A DNA stretch of 64,000 nt, from positions 3,844,001 through 3,908,000 of the forward strand of contig NZ_CP101987.1 in the NCBI RefSeq assembly GCF_024508315.1. Direction: 5' to 3'. A program made the translations under genes and the position numbers. This document shows, one piece after another, positions 54,268-63,158 of the stretch (within the stretch, counting starts at the first letter, position 1; every line of letters begins with the position of its first letter). The notes beneath the pieces are model-generated. The model worked only from the letters and a program-made list of their open reading frames with translations, was not told the origin of the DNA and did no database searches. The stretch comes from Cellulomonas xiejunii. Its GTDB lineage: Bacteria > Actinomycetota > Actinomycetes > Actinomycetales > Cellulomonadaceae.

Positions 54268-55454
54268 CCGGCGACGCCCCGAACCCCGGAGCCGCCCCGG
54301 TGTCCACCGGCCCGCTGACGGGGTCCACCGGCCCGCTGACGGGCTGGCGCGTCCTGGTCCCCCGCCCTCCCCTCGACCCCGATCCGGCCACCCCCCCACC
54401 CCCCCACCTGGCCGTGAGAGAGCAATCCAGTCACCCCGACGGCACCCCGGCGGCAACTGGATCGCACTCTCACGCGCCGGAGGGGGTTGCTGGATCGCAC
54501 TCTCACGTGCCGGAGGGGGTTGCTGGATCGCACTCTCACGCGCGGGAGGGGGTTGCTGGATCGCACTCGCACGCGCGGGAGGGGGTTGCTGGATCGCACT
54601 CTCACGCCTGGGGGGGAGGGGGTGGAGGGGGCGCGGTGAGCCCGGCGGCGGTGGCGCTGGTCGCGGCGGGCGCCGAGCCCGTCGTCGTGCCGCTGGTCCG
54701 GACGGTCCCGCTCGACGACCTCACGACGCTCGACGACGCGCTGCTCGCCCTCGGGTCCGGCTGGTACGAGTGGCTCACAGTGACCAGCCAGGCGGCCGTG
54801 GCCGTCCTGGCCGAGCGCGCCGCGACCCACGACGACGGGCTCGCCGCCCTCCTGGGGCGCGCGGACGTGCGGGTCGCGGCCGTCGGACCGGGCACGGCGC
54901 GCGCGCTCGAGGCGCTCGGCGTCCGGGTGGACGTCGTGCCGCCGGTCCGCTCGACGGCCGTGGACCTCGTCGCCGCCCTGGTCGCGACCGGGCCGACCGG
55001 TCCGACCGGTCCGACCGCCCGGGGTGCGGCGGTCGCGAGCGGCCCACGCGCGCTGTTCCCCCGGGGCGACCTCGCCGCCACCACGCTCGCCGACGGGCTG
55101 ACAGCGGCGGGCTGGGCGGTGGACGACCTGGTCCTCTACCGCACGGTTCCCGCCGGGCCCCCCGACCCGCGGGTCGGGCACGCCTGGGCGACCGGCGACG
55201 TCCATGCTGCCCTGCTCACCTCGGCCAGCACCGTGCGCGCGCTGCTCGACCACCTGGGGCCCCCGCCCCCGGCGACGCGCGTCGTCGTCATCGGTCCCAG
55301 CACGCAGGCCGAGGCCGAGCGCCTGGGCCTGCGGGTCGACGCGGTCGCCGACCGCCAGACCCTCGCCGGGCTCGTCGACGCCCTGGCGGACCACGTCGCA
55401 CGCACGGGCGCCACCCCCGGCACGCCCCCCACCACCACGGAGGACTCCCCGTGA
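54264..55454 (+). CDS. hemD: Uroporphyrinogen-III synthase with in-frame repeat insertion
   Basis: 396 residues from GTG 54264, overlapping hemC; usual length is about 250-270. The conserved first strand [11 protein letters not shown] (residues 27-37) is separated from its normal continuation [22 protein letters not shown] (from ~125) by about 85 residues encoded by the dispersed repeat: AVREQSSH, then five GSHSHAxEGVA units and a poly-Gly stretch. The rest is a normal Hem[33 protein letters not shown] and [18 protein letters not shown]-terminal STGPLTG is duplicated and GPT is repeated later. All stops are avoided, so it is probably translated; activity is uncertain but the gene lies in an intact coupled operon. 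Confidence 0.88.
   Translation: MTGDAPNPGAAPVSTGPLTGSTGPLTGWRVLVPRPPLDPDPATPPPPHLAVREQSSHPDGTPAATGSHSHAPEGVAGSHSHVPEGVAGSHSHAREGVAGSHSHAREGVAGSHSHAWGGGGGGGAVSPAAVALVAAGAEPVVVPLVRTVPLDDLTTLDDALLALGSGWYEWLTVTSQAAVAVLAERAATHDDGLAALLGRADVRVAAVGPGTARALEALGVRVDVVPPVRSTAVDLVAALVATGPTGPTGPTARGAAVASGPRALFPRGDLAATTLADGLTAAGWAVDDLVLYRTVPAGPPDPRVGHAWATGDVHAALLTSASTVRALLDHLGPPPPATRVVVIGPSTQAEAERLGLRVDAVADRQTLAGLVDALADHVARTGATPGTPPTTTEDSP
54411..54608. repeat. Dispersed repeat cluster C inside hemD
   Basis: One forward unit GCCGTGAGAGAGCAATCCAG (54411-54430), preceded by a C-rich tract at 54388-54408, then five reverse units CTGGATCGCACTCTCACG at 54457, 54490, 54523, 54556 and 54589, exactly 33 bp apart. 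The fourth carries one change (CTCGCACG). Length 33 keeps the hemD reading frame. Confidence 0.93.
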
Positions 55455-56443
55455 CCGTCCCCACCCCCGGCCGTATCCGCCCCCGCCGCCTGCGCCGCAC
55501 CCCCGCGATGCGCCGCCTGGCCGCGCAGACCCGCCTGCACCCCGCGGACCTCGTGCTGCCCGTCTTCGTGCGCGAGGGGCTCGACGCATCGCGCCCGCTG
55601 ACGTCGATGCCGGGCGTCCTGCAGCACACCCGTGACTCGCTGCGCCAGGAGGCCGCGCGCGCGGCCGAGGCCGGCATCGGCGGCATCATGCTGTTCGGCG
55701 TGCCGGCGCACCGCGACGCGGTCGGGTCGGGGGCCACGGACCCCGACGGCATCCTCAACGTCGCGCTCGGGGACGTCGTCGCGGAGGTCGGCGACGCGCT
55801 CGTCGTGCAGGCCGACCTGTGCCTCGACGAGTTCACCGACCACGGGCACTGCGGCGTGCTCACCGCCGACGGCGTCGTCGACAACGATGCGACCCTCGAG
55901 CGGTACGCGGCGATGGCCGTCGCCCAGGCCGAGGCCGGGGCGCACCTCGTGGGCCTCAGCGGCATGATGGACGGCCAGACGGGCGTCGTGCGGGACGCGC
56001 TCGACGCCGCCGGCCACCACGAGGTCGCCGTCCTGGCCTATGCCGCCAAGTACGCGTCGGCGTTCTACGGGCCGTTCCGCGAGGCGGTGGAGTCGCGGCT
56101 CGACGGCGACCGGCGCACCTACCAGATGGACCCGGCCAACCGCCGCGAGGCCGCGCGCGAGGTCGCGATCGACGTGGCCGAGGGCGCCGACGTCGTCATG
56201 GTGAAACCCGCGATGTCGTACCTCGACGTGCTCGCCGACGTGGCCGCGTCCTCAACCGTGCCCGTCTGGGCGTACCAGGTGTCCGGTGAGTACGCCATGA
56301 TCGAGGCGGCGTCCGCGCGGGGGTGGATCGGCCGTCGGAGTGCAGTCACCGAGTCGGTGCTCAGCATCCGTCGTGCCGGTGCCGATGCCATCCTGACGTA
56401 CTGGGCGACGGAGCTGGCCGGATGGCTCGCGGAGGAGCAGTGA
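55451..56443 (+). CDS. hemB: Delta-aminolevulinic acid dehydratase (porphobilinogen synthase)
   Basis: 330 residues from GTG 55451, overlapping hemD. Active-site lysines in [19 protein letters not shown] near residue 200 and [15 protein letters not shown] near 255. The cysteine of the metal-binding loop is in [12 protein letters not shown] near 135, but the loop lacks the three-Cys zinc set ([16 protein letters not shown] has two Cys), a Mg/Zn-intermediate form. Joins two ALA molecules. Confidence 0.95.
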   Translation: MTVPTPGRIRPRRLRRTPAMRRLAAQTRLHPADLVLPVFVREGLDASRPLTSMPGVLQHTRDSLRQEAARAAEAGIGGIMLFGVPAHRDAVGSGATDPDGILNVALGDVVAEVGDALVVQADLCLDEFTDHGHCGVLTADGVVDNDATLERYAAMAVAQAEAGAHLVGLSGMMDGQTGVVRDALDAAGHHEVAVLAYAAKYASAFYGPFREAVESRLDGDRRTYQMDPANRREAAREVAIDVAEGADVVMVKPAMSYLDVLADVAASSTVPVWAYQVSGEYAMIEAASARGWIGRRSAVTESVLSIRRAGADAILTYWATELAGWLAEEQ

Positions 56444-57813
56444 TGACACAGGTGGAGGACGACACCGTCGCACCGGGGAACGCGTTGGCCTGGACGGCCA
56501 CGAGCGAGGAGGCCTTCGCCCACGCGACGGCCGTGATCCCCGGCGGCGTCAACTCACCCGTGCGGGCGTACCGCTCGGTCGGCGGCACGCCGCGGTTCCT
56601 GGAGTCGGCGCTCGGCGCGTACGTGCGCGACGTCGAGGGTCGCGACTACGTCGACCTCGTCGGGTCGTGGGGCCCCGCGTTGCTCGGGCACGCGCACCCG
56701 CAGGTCGTCGAGGCCGTGCAGCAGGCGGCCGCGCGCGGGCTGGGCTTCGGCGCGCCGACGACGACGGAGGTCGAGCTCGTCGACGAGATCCGCGACCGCG
56801 TCCCGGTGGCCGAGCGCGTGCGCCTGGTGTCGACCGGCACGGAGGCCGTGATGACGGCCCTGCGGCTGGCCCGCGCCTGGACCGGCCGCGACAAGATCGT
56901 GAAGTTCGCCGGCTGCTACCACGGGCACTCCGACTCGCTGCTCGCCGAGGCCGGTTCGGGCATCGCGACGCTCGCGCTGCCCGGGTCGGCGGGCGTCACC
57001 GCGGCCGTCGCCGCCGAGACCATCGTCGTCCCCTACAACGACGTCGCCGCGCTGCAGGCCGTGTTCGACGAGCACGGCGCGTCGATCGCCGCCGTGATCA
57101 CCGAGGCCGCGCCGGCCAACATGGGCGTCGTGCCGCCGCTGCCGGGCTTCAACCGCGAGCTGCGCCGCATCACGCAGCACCACGACGCCGTGCTGATCCA
57201 GGACGAGGTGCTCACGGGCTTCCGCGTCGGCCGCGCCGGCTGGTGGGGCCTGGAGGGGGCGTCGGAGCAGTGGGCGCCGGACCTGCTGACGTTCGGCAAG
57301 GTCATCGGCGGCGGGCTGCCCGTCGCCGCGGTCGCCGGGCGTGCGGACATCATGGAGCAGCTCGCGCCGGTCGGGCCCGTCTACCAGGCCGGCACCCTGT
57401 CGGGGAACCCGGTGGCCACGGCCGCAGGGCTGGCGACGCTGCGGCTCGCCGACGCCGAGGCGTACGCGCGGGTCGACGCGGCAGCGGTGCACCTGCGCCG
57501 TGCGGTCACCGGTGCGCTCGCCGAGGCGGGTGTGCCGCACGCGCTGCAGTGGGCGGGCAGCCTGTTCAGCGTGGTGTTCGGTGAGCAGGCCGCGGCGGAG
57601 GGTGCGCGCGACTACGCGTGCGTCCAGGCCTCGGAACACTGGCGGTACGGGCCGTTCTTCCACGCCCTGCTCGAGGCGGGCGTGCTCGCGCCCCCGTCGC
57701 CGTTCGAGGCGTGGTTCGTCTCGGCCGCGCACGACGAGACGGTGCTCGACCAGGTCATCGAGGCGCTGCCGGCCGCGGCGCAGGCGGCTGCGGAGGCCCG
57801 GGCGCCGGAGTGA
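56443..57813 (+). CDS. hemL: Glutamate-1-semialdehyde 2,1-aminomutase
   Basis: 456 residues from ATG 56443, coupled to hemB (TGATG) with GGAGGAG upstream. PLP-dependent class III transaminase fold: [12 protein letters not shown]-type start at residue 30, [20 protein letters not shown] near 125, [14 protein letters not shown] near 250, and PLP Lys in [19 protein letters not shown] near 285. Makes 5-aminolevulinate, second step of the pathway. Last gene of the haem operon. Confidence 0.96.
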   Translation: MTQVEDDTVAPGNALAWTATSEEAFAHATAVIPGGVNSPVRAYRSVGGTPRFLESALGAYVRDVEGRDYVDLVGSWGPALLGHAHPQVVEAVQQAAARGLGFGAPTTTEVELVDEIRDRVPVAERVRLVSTGTEAVMTALRLARAWTGRDKIVKFAGCYHGHSDSLLAEAGSGIATLALPGSAGVTAAVAAETIVVPYNDVAALQAVFDEHGASIAAVITEAAPANMGVVPPLPGFNRELRRITQHHDAVLIQDEVLTGFRVGRAGWWGLEGASEQWAPDLLTFGKVIGGGLPVAAVAGRADIMEQLAPVGPVYQAGTLSGNPVATAAGLATLRLADAEAYARVDAAAVHLRRAVTGALAEAGVPHALQWAGSLFSVVFGEQAAAEGARDYACVQASEHWRYGPFFHALLEAGVLAPPSPFEAWFVSAAHDETVLDQVIEALPAAAQAAAEARAPE

Positions 57814-57845
57814 CCGGACCGCGGTGACGGGCAGCTGACGACACG

Positions 57846-57878
57846 ACGGCGGGCCACCCGGTACGGGTGGCCCGCCGT
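57846..57878. terminator. Bidirectional terminator between hemL and the TauE/SafE gene
   Basis: ACGGCGGGCCACCCG (57846-57860) and CGGGTGGCCCGCCGT (57864-57878) form a perfect 15-bp stem with a GTA loop. It lies 33 bp after the hemL stop and 22 bp after the convergent permease stop, so it can serve both. T-runs are weak. Confidence 0.85.
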
Positions 57879-57899
57879 TCGTCGTCCGGCGCCGTTGCG

Positions 57900-58883
57900 T
57901 CAGCGGGTCGGTCGCTCGTCGACGGCCGCCACGAGCTCCGGCTCGTCGTCCGGCGCGGAGTCGCCGGGCGCCGACGGGCCGTGACCCACGGCGGCGACGT
58001 CACCGCGACCCGTCGCGAGGTCCTGGCGGTAGGCGCGGACCGACCACGTGATCGCCGCGACCCAGACGAGCGCGATGGCACCGAGCACGTAGCCCTCGGT
58101 CGCGGTGTCGCCGACGGCCACCCAGTCGGAGCGCAGGATCGTGCGGGTGTTGGTCAGGACGATGACGCCGCCGACCGCGGAGCCCAGGACGCGGCCCGGG
58201 ACCTTGCGGACGAGCCACGCCGCGATCGGGGCGGCGATGAGCCCGCCGATGAGCAGGGCCAGGACCCACGTGAAGTTGATGCCCTGCGAGCCGAGCGCGA
58301 ACAGGAAGCCCAGGCTGGCGGCGATCGCGACGAGGAACTCGGACGTGTCGATGGACCCGACCACCTTGCGGGGCTCGAGCCGACCGCTGGCCAGCAGCGC
58401 GGGGGTGCCGACCGGGCCCCAGCCGCCGCCGCCGGTCGCGTCGACGAAGCCGGCGACCAGGCCGAGCGGGGCGAGGAACCGCTTGCGCAACGGGAGGTTC
58501 TGCCGGTCGGTGCGCAGCCCCTTGAGCGTGAACCGGACCAGCAGGTACAGGCCGAGCGCCAGCAGGATCAGCGACATGACGGGCTTGGCCGCGTCCGTCG
58601 AGAGGTTCGCCAGGAACGTCGCACCGGCGAAGGCCCCGATCGCACCGGGCACGCCGATGCGCAGGACGACCTTCCAGTCGACGTTGCCGAACTTCCAGTG
58701 GGCGGCGCCCGACGCGAGCGTCGTCCCGATCTCGGCGAGGTGGACGGTGGCCGACGCGGCGGCGGGGTTGGTGCCGATCGCCAGCAGCAGCGTCGTCGAG
58801 GTCACGCCGTAGGCCATGCCCAGGCTCCCGTCGACGAGCTGCGCGGCGAGGCCGACGAGAGCGAGCAGGACGATCGTGGGCAC
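57900..58883 (-). CDS. TauE/SafE family sulfite/sulfur-anion permease
   Basis: 327 residues from GTG 58883, with GAGG 8 bases before it; GTG 58892 is the alternative. Eight or nine hydrophobic segments and TSUP motifs VGLAAQLVDGSLGMAYGVTSTTLLLAIG near residue 15 and GLVAGFVDATGGGGWGPVGTPAL near 145. The C-terminal ~35 residues are acidic and soluble. Family members export sulfite or related C2/sulfur compounds. The adjacent Rrf2 regulator, on the same strand upstream, is its likely controller. Confidence 0.92.
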   Translation of the reverse strand: MPTIVLLALVGLAAQLVDGSLGMAYGVTSTTLLLAIGTNPAAASATVHLAEIGTTLASGAAHWKFGNVDWKVVLRIGVPGAIGAFAGATFLANLSTDAAKPVMSLILLALGLYLLVRFTLKGLRTDRQNLPLRKRFLAPLGLVAGFVDATGGGGWGPVGTPALLASGRLEPRKVVGSIDTSEFLVAIAASLGFLFALGSQGINFTWVLALLIGGLIAAPIAAWLVRKVPGRVLGSAVGGVIVLTNTRTILRSDWVAVGDTATEGYVLGAIALVWVAAITWSVRAYRQDLATGRGDVAAVGHGPSAPGDSAPDDEPELVAAVDERPTR

Positions 58884-58969
58884 GGGGACCACCTCGGGAG
58901 CGGCCCGGCACGGGGGCCGGGCGATCGGATCGGGACGAGCGGGTGCGGACGGTCATCCGCACCACCCTG

Positions 58970-58999
58970 ATAATTCCGATCCGACTGCTCGGGTTACAA
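58970..58999 (-). promoter_or_regulatory. Promoter-like elements for the TauE/SafE gene
   Basis: On the minus strand TTGTAA (58994-58999) and AATTAT (58970-58975) are 18 bp apart, about 87 bp upstream of GTG 58883. This is the only AT-rich stretch in the 169-bp gap. An Rrf2 operator could overlap it but is not identifiable. Confidence 0.45.
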
Positions 59000-59052
59000 G
59001 AGTCTCCCGCATCGTGAGACGTCGTCCCACGACTCAGACACCCGCGGACCCG

Positions 59053-59511
59053 TCACGGGTTCTCCCACGCGTCCTCGCGCGCCGCCAGGACGCGCACCGA
59101 CTCCGGGAGGTCCCGCGCCACCACGTCGGCCAGCGTGACCACGTCGAGCACGTCGCGCACCGACGCGCGCAGCGCCACCCACACGTCGAGCAGCGCCGTC
59201 GCGGACCCCTCGTAGGTCAGCCCGGGCGGCCGCACGTCCCGGACGGTCACCAGCGGTCCGTCGACCGCGCGGATCACGTCGGCCACGCTGATCTCGTCCG
59301 CCCCCCGCGCCAGGAGGTACCCGCCGGAGCGGCCCCGCACGCTCGTCACGACGCCGCCGCGCCGCAGGTCGCCCATGATCCGCTCGAGGAAGCTGGTCGG
59401 GATGCCCTGGCCGGCCGCCAGCACGTCGCTCGGGACGGACTCACCCCCCGGCCTGCTCGCCAGCTCGGCACACGCCCGCACCGCATAGTCCGCCTTCGCC
59501 GAGACACGCAT
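59053..59511 (-). CDS. Rrf2 family transcriptional regulator
   Basis: 152 residues from ATG 59511, with GGGGAGA upstream. N-terminal winged helix (MRVSAKADYAVRACAELASRPG; IPTSFLERIMGDLRRGGVVTSVRGRSGGYLLAR) and the DVIRAVDGPLVTVRD segment typical of Rrf2. The loop that binds an iron-sulfur cluster in IscR/NsrR has no cysteines here, so cluster sensing is unlikely and a CymR-like sulfur/cysteine response is possible. Divergent from csoR, upstream of the permease. Confidence 0.9.
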   Translation of the reverse strand: MRVSAKADYAVRACAELASRPGGESVPSDVLAAGQGIPTSFLERIMGDLRRGGVVTSVRGRSGGYLLARGADEISVADVIRAVDGPLVTVRDVRPPGLTYEGSATALLDVWVALRASVRDVLDVVTLADVVARDLPESVRVLAAREDAWENP

Positions 59512-59580
59512 GCGCCGATTCTCCCCTGCCGCACGTGCTGCGAGGTGCAGGCGAGCGCCCGCGCCCGGGTGAGCGTCGGA

Positions 59581-59597
59581 ATACCCCCTGGGGGTAC
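59581..59597 (+). promoter_or_regulatory. CsoR operator and promoter
   Basis: TACCCCC-T-GGGGGTA (59582-59596) is a perfect palindrome. The -10-like TACCTT (59595-59600) overlaps it and is followed by six bases and the csoR ATG (59607), so the message is leaderless and repressible by its own product. Same architecture as before the CoA-disulfide reductase. Confidence 0.85.
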
Positions 59598-59606
59598 CTT
59601 GTTCGG

Positions 59607-59963
59607 ATGAGCGTGACGCCAGCACCCTCGCACCCCGCCGTCGACGACCACGTGTCGCACGACGACGCACCCGACGCACCCGTCCACGGCTACACGCCCG
59701 CCAAGGACGAGTACCTGCGCCGGCTGCGCCGCGTCGAGGGGCAGGTGCGCGGCATCGCGCGCATGGTCGACGAGGACGTCTACTGCATCGACGTCCTCAC
59801 CCAGATCGCCGCCGTCACCAAGGCCCTGCAGGCCGTGGGCATCGGCCTCGTGGAGGACCACCTCGGCCACTGCGTCGTCGACGCGGCCCGCCAGTCCCCC
59901 GAGGCCGGCGCCGAGAAGGTCCGCGAGGCCTCGGCAGCCATCGCCCGACTCGTCCGGAGCTGA
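59607..59963 (+). CDS. csoR: Copper-sensing repressor CsoR
   Basis: 118 residues from ATG 59607. CsoR/DUF156 fold ([43 protein letters not shown]) with the complete Cu(I) triad: Cys in VYCIDV, then His and Cys in VEDHLGHCV at +25 and +29. A 35-residue acidic, His-containing N-terminal extension precedes the core. It should release DNA on Cu(I) binding and control copZ-copA downstream; its own operator is at 59581. Confidence 0.94.
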   Translation: MSVTPAPSHPAVDDHVSHDDAPDAPVHGYTPAKDEYLRRLRRVEGQVRGIARMVDEDVYCIDVLTQIAAVTKALQAVGIGLVEDHLGHCVVDAARQSPEAGAEKVREASAAIARLVRS

Positions 59964-59966
59964 ACC

Positions 59967-59999
59967 GGGCGGTTCCCACCCCCACGAGGGGAGCCGCCC
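59967..59999 (+). terminator. Hairpin between csoR and copZ
   Basis: GGGCGGTTCCC (59967-59977) pairs with GGGAGCCGCCC (59989-59999) over 11 bp with one G-U pair. No T-run; it may attenuate or protect the mRNA rather than stop it. The 125-bp gap to copZ otherwise shows only the copZ ribosome site. Confidence 0.45.
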
Positions 60000-60088
60000 C
60001 CCACCCCTCCCGGTCGCACCGGCCGCCTGTCGCGCACCGCGCCGGCCCCCGCCGCACCGGACCACCGAGAACCGAAGGAGCACCCCCC

Positions 60089-60319
60089 ATGAGCACCACC
60101 ACCTTCCGCGTCGACGGCATGACCTGCGGCCACTGCGTGAACGCCGTGACCGAGGAGCTGTCGGCACTGCCCGGCGTCACGGACGTCGCCGTGGAGCTCG
60201 TGACGGGGGGCTCGTCGCCCGTCACCGTTACCTCCGACGCGGCACTGGACGCCGACGCCGTCGCGGCCGCCGTCGCCGAGGCGGGGTACGCCGTGACGCC
60301 CGAGAGGTCGCTGCTGTGA
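60089..60319 (+). CDS. copZ: Copper chaperone (HMA domain)
   Basis: 76 residues from ATG 60089, with AAGGAG upstream. A single heavy-metal-associated domain with the Cu(I)-binding motif MTCGHC near residues 11-16 ([19 protein letters not shown]) and the ferredoxin-like pattern to [15 protein letters not shown]. Delivers Cu(I) to the ATPase encoded directly downstream (4-bp overlap GTGA). Confidence 0.95.
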   Translation: MSTTTFRVDGMTCGHCVNAVTEELSALPGVTDVAVELVTGGSSPVTVTSDAALDADAVAAAVAEAGYAVTPERSLL

Positions 60320-62952
60320 GCGCCGAGGCGACCCAGCGGTCCCCGGACGGCGTGGCCGCCGCGGGCATCGACCTGGCCATCGAGGGCATGACGTGCGCGT
60401 CGTGCGTCGCCCGCGTCGAGAAGAAGCTCAACCGGGTGCCCGGCGCGCAGGCCACCGTGAACCTCGCCCTGGAGACCGCGCACGTCGAGGTCTCCCCCAC
60501 CGACGACGCCCCCGCGCCCACGGTGGACGCGCTCGTCGCCGCCGTGCGGTCCGCGGGGTACGACGCGCACCCGCTGACGCGACCCGGCCAGTCCGGCGGC
60601 CGCCCGCCCCACGACCCGCAGGGCGCGACCGCCACCGACGCGCAGCACGACGGATCCGGTCACCACGGGGCCGGCCCCGGCGCCCCCGACTCCGCCCCCG
60701 ACTCCGACTCCGCGCACCACACGGGGCATGACGACGTCGCGCACGCGCTGTCCGGCATGCAGCACGCCGGCATGGAGCACGACCCCTCCGAGGACACATC
60801 GGCGCCCGACGACACCCGCGGCGCGGACCTGCGGCGCCGCCTGCGTGTCGCGGCGGTGCTCACCGTGCCGGTGCTCGTGCTGAGCATGGTCCCGGCGACC
60901 CAGTTCCGCGGCTGGCAGTGGCTCGTCGCGGCGCTCGCGCTGCCCGTCGCGACGTGGGCGGCGTGGCCGTTCCACCGGGCTGCGTACCGCGCGGCCCGGC
61001 ACGGCGCGTCGACGATGGACACGCTCGTCTCGATCGGCGTCGTCGCGGCGACCGCCTGGTCGCTGTGGGCGCTGCTGCTGGGCGGCGCGGGCGAGCTCGG
61101 CATGCGCATGACACCGACCCTCTTCCCCGCCGCCGTCGCCGGCCACGGCCCGGCCATGCCGGAGCTGTACTTCGAGGTCGCTGCCGTCGTCACGACGTTC
61201 CTGCTGGCCGGGCGCTACGCCGAGCACCGCTCGCGCCGCCGCGCCGGCGACGCGTTGCGCGCCCTGCTCGACCTGGGCGCGAAGGACGTGGCCCTGCTGG
61301 TGACGGGGCCGGACGGGCGGCGCGTCGAGCGGCGCGTACCCGTGGACCGGCTCGCGGTCGGCGACGAGTTCGCCGTGCGGCCGGGCGAGAAGATCGCCAC
61401 CGACGGGGTCGTGGTGTCGGGGACCAGCGCCGTCGACACGTCGCTGCTGACGGGCGAGCCCGTGCCCGTCGACGTCGGGCCCGGTGACGAGGTCACGGGT
61501 GCGACGCTGAACACCGCCGGGCACCTCGTCGTGCGTGCGTCGCGCGTCGGCGAGGAGACGCGTCTGGCGCAGATCGGCCGGCTCGTCGCCCGTGCGCAGA
61601 CCGGCAAGGCGCCCGTGCAGCGGCTCGCCGACCGGATCTCCGCGGTCTTCGTGCCCGTCGTGCTGGTCATCGCTCTCGGCACGCTCGTCGTGTGGCTCGC
61701 CACGGGCGGCGGCGTGCAGGCCGCGTTCACGGCGGCCGTCGCGGTGCTGATCATCGCGTGCCCCTGCGCCCTGGGCCTGGCGACGCCGACCGCACTGCTG
61801 GTCGGCACGGGACGCGGCGCGCAGCTCGGCATCCTCATCAAGGGCCCGGAGATCCTCGAGGAGACCCGGCGCGTCGACACCGTCGTGCTCGACAAGACCG
61901 GGACGGTCACGGCCGGGCGCATGGCGCTGGTCGACGTCGTCCCCGCCGCCGGTGAGGACGCGGACGAGGTGCATCGCCTGGCCGCAGCCGTCGAGCAGCT
62001 CTCGGAGCACCCGATCGCCCGCGCCATCGCCACCCCCCCAGCCGTGACAGTGCAATCCAGTCACCCCACCCCCACCCCCTCAGGCACCCCCACAGGCGTG
62101 ACAGTGCAATCCAGTCACGCTGCAGGAGGGCGCGGCGTCGACGTGGCGGTCGGGGCGGACGGTGTCGCGATCGGAGCCGACGAGGTGCGGGAGTTCCGCG
62201 CCGACGCCGGTCGGGGTGTCAGCGGCGTGGTCCGCACCGCCCACAGCGGCGTCGGGCTGGCCCGGCGCGTGCTCGTCGGCCGGCTCGGCTGGCTCGACGA
62301 GCAGGGCGTGCGCACCGACGAGGTCGCCACCGCGGTCGCCGCCGCGGAGGCGGACGGTGCGACGGCGGTCGTCGCCGCGTGGGACGGCCGGGCGCGCGGC
62401 GTCCTCGTCCTGCGGGACCCGGTGAAGCCGACGTCGACGGACGCGATCCGCGAGCTGCGTGCGCTCGGGCTACGGCCCGTGCTGCTCACGGGCGACAACC
62501 GGGGCGCCGCCCTGGCGACGGCCCGCGCGGTCGGCATCGCGGACGAGGACGTCGTCGCCCAGGTCATGCCGGACGAGAAGGTCGCGGCCGTCGAGCGGCT
62601 GCAGGCCGGTGGCGCGCGCGTCGCGATGGTCGGCGACGGCGTGAACGACGCCGCGGCGCTCGCGACGGCCGACCTCGGCCTGGCGATGGGCACCGGGACG
62701 GACGTCGCGATCGAGGCGGCCGACCTGACCCTCGTCCGCGGGGACCTCGCCTCGGCGCCGCAGGCCATCCGGCTGTCGCGGCGCACGCTCGCAGTGATCC
62801 GGCAGAACCTGTTCTGGGCGTTCGCGTACAACGTCGCGGCGATCCCGCTCGCGGCGCTGGGGCTGCTGAACCCGATGATCGCGGGTGCTGCGATGGCGTT
62901 CTCGTCGGTGCTGGTGGTGACCAACAGCCTCCGGCTGCGCCGGTTCGCCTGA
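60316..62952 (+). CDS. copA: Copper-translocating P1B-type ATPase with in-frame repeat insertion
   Basis: 878 residues from GTG 60316, overlapping copZ. One HMA domain (MTCASC near residue 26), a His/Asp-rich linker (95-165), eight membrane helices, actuator TGEPVPV near 377, transmembrane [14 protein letters not shown] near 482, phosphorylation DKTGT near 525, SEHPIARAI near 562 and hinge [20 protein letters not shown] near 772. Between SEHP and the rest of the nucleotide-binding domain, ~30 residues (575-605) are encoded by two units of the dispersed repeat (VTVQSSH twice) in an intact frame. Exports Cu(I). Confidence 0.95.
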   Translation: MSAEATQRSPDGVAAAGIDLAIEGMTCASCVARVEKKLNRVPGAQATVNLALETAHVEVSPTDDAPAPTVDALVAAVRSAGYDAHPLTRPGQSGGRPPHDPQGATATDAQHDGSGHHGAGPGAPDSAPDSDSAHHTGHDDVAHALSGMQHAGMEHDPSEDTSAPDDTRGADLRRRLRVAAVLTVPVLVLSMVPATQFRGWQWLVAALALPVATWAAWPFHRAAYRAARHGASTMDTLVSIGVVAATAWSLWALLLGGAGELGMRMTPTLFPAAVAGHGPAMPELYFEVAAVVTTFLLAGRYAEHRSRRRAGDALRALLDLGAKDVALLVTGPDGRRVERRVPVDRLAVGDEFAVRPGEKIATDGVVVSGTSAVDTSLLTGEPVPVDVGPGDEVTGATLNTAGHLVVRASRVGEETRLAQIGRLVARAQTGKAPVQRLADRISAVFVPVVLVIALGTLVVWLATGGGVQAAFTAAVAVLIIACPCALGLATPTALLVGTGRGAQLGILIKGPEILEETRRVDTVVLDKTGTVTAGRMALVDVVPAAGEDADEVHRLAAAVEQLSEHPIARAIATPPAVTVQSSHPTPTPSGTPTGVTVQSSHAAGGRGVDVAVGADGVAIGADEVREFRADAGRGVSGVVRTAHSGVGLARRVLVGRLGWLDEQGVRTDEVATAVAAAEADGATAVVAAWDGRARGVLVLRDPVKPTSTDAIRELRALGLRPVLLTGDNRGAALATARAVGIADEDVVAQVMPDEKVAAVERLQAGGARVAMVGDGVNDAAALATADLGLAMGTGTDVAIEAADLTLVRGDLASAPQAIRLSRRTLAVIRQNLFWAFAYNVAAIPLAALGLLNPMIAGAAMAFSSVLVVTNSLRLRRFA
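62041..62118 (+). repeat. Dispersed repeat copy D inside copA (two forward units)
   Basis: GCCGTGACAGTGCAATCCAG at 62041-62060 and GGCGTGACAGTGCAATCCAG at 62095-62114, both followed by TCAC, 54 bp apart, separated and preceded by C-rich tracts. GTGACAG replaces GTGAGAG of the other loci. The phase is the same as in hemD (codons GCC GTG ... CAA TCC AGT CAC). Confidence 0.9.
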
Positions 62953-62974
62953 CGCCCCCGGACACCCTCCTCCC

Positions 62975-63047
62975 GCCGAGCGCGGTACTCAACCGCCGAG
63001 CGCGGTACCTACGAGTACCGCGCTCGGCAGTTGTATGCCGCGCTCGG
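62975..63047. repeat. Direct/inverted repeat set after copA, probable terminator
   Basis: GCCGAGCGCGGTACT (62975-62989) and GCCGAGCGCGGTACC (62995-63009) are direct copies; AGTACCGCGCTCGGC (63014-63028) is the exact inverse of the first and CCGCGCTCGG (63038-63047) a partial fourth. The 15-bp stem can end copA transcription; the doubled arms suggest a mobile palindromic unit. Confidence 0.8.
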
Positions 63048-63110
63048 TGGTGACGCGAGACGGGCAGGGGCGGGCGGCAGCGCGGACCCGTGGGTCAGGA
63101 GTGCTAAAGT

Positions 63111-63127
63111 GCTATCACATTGATAGC
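63111..63127 (+). promoter_or_regulatory. Palindromic operator before the SPFH gene
   Basis: GCTATCA-CAT-TGATAGC is a perfect 7+3+7 palindrome, 31 bp upstream of the SPFH start, and AGTGCTA occurs just before it as an extra half-site (GTGCTAAAGTGCTA). In actinobacteria such SPFH genes are often followed by a ribbon-helix-helix repressor that could use it; that gene would lie beyond this window. Confidence 0.65.
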
Positions 63128-63158
63128 GCGCGAGCGCCCGTCTCCCCCGGAGGTCACC

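Noticed and set aside
54457-54608. CRISPR-like regular 33-bp array
   Set aside because: The whole 33-bp unit is repeated, with no unique spacers, and it lies in frame inside hemD; no cas genes nearby.
54457-54608. GSHSH repeats as an evolved metal-binding domain of HemD
   Set aside because: The histidines follow from the sequence of the dispersed repeat, which occurs elsewhere in non-coding DNA; no independent support for metal binding.
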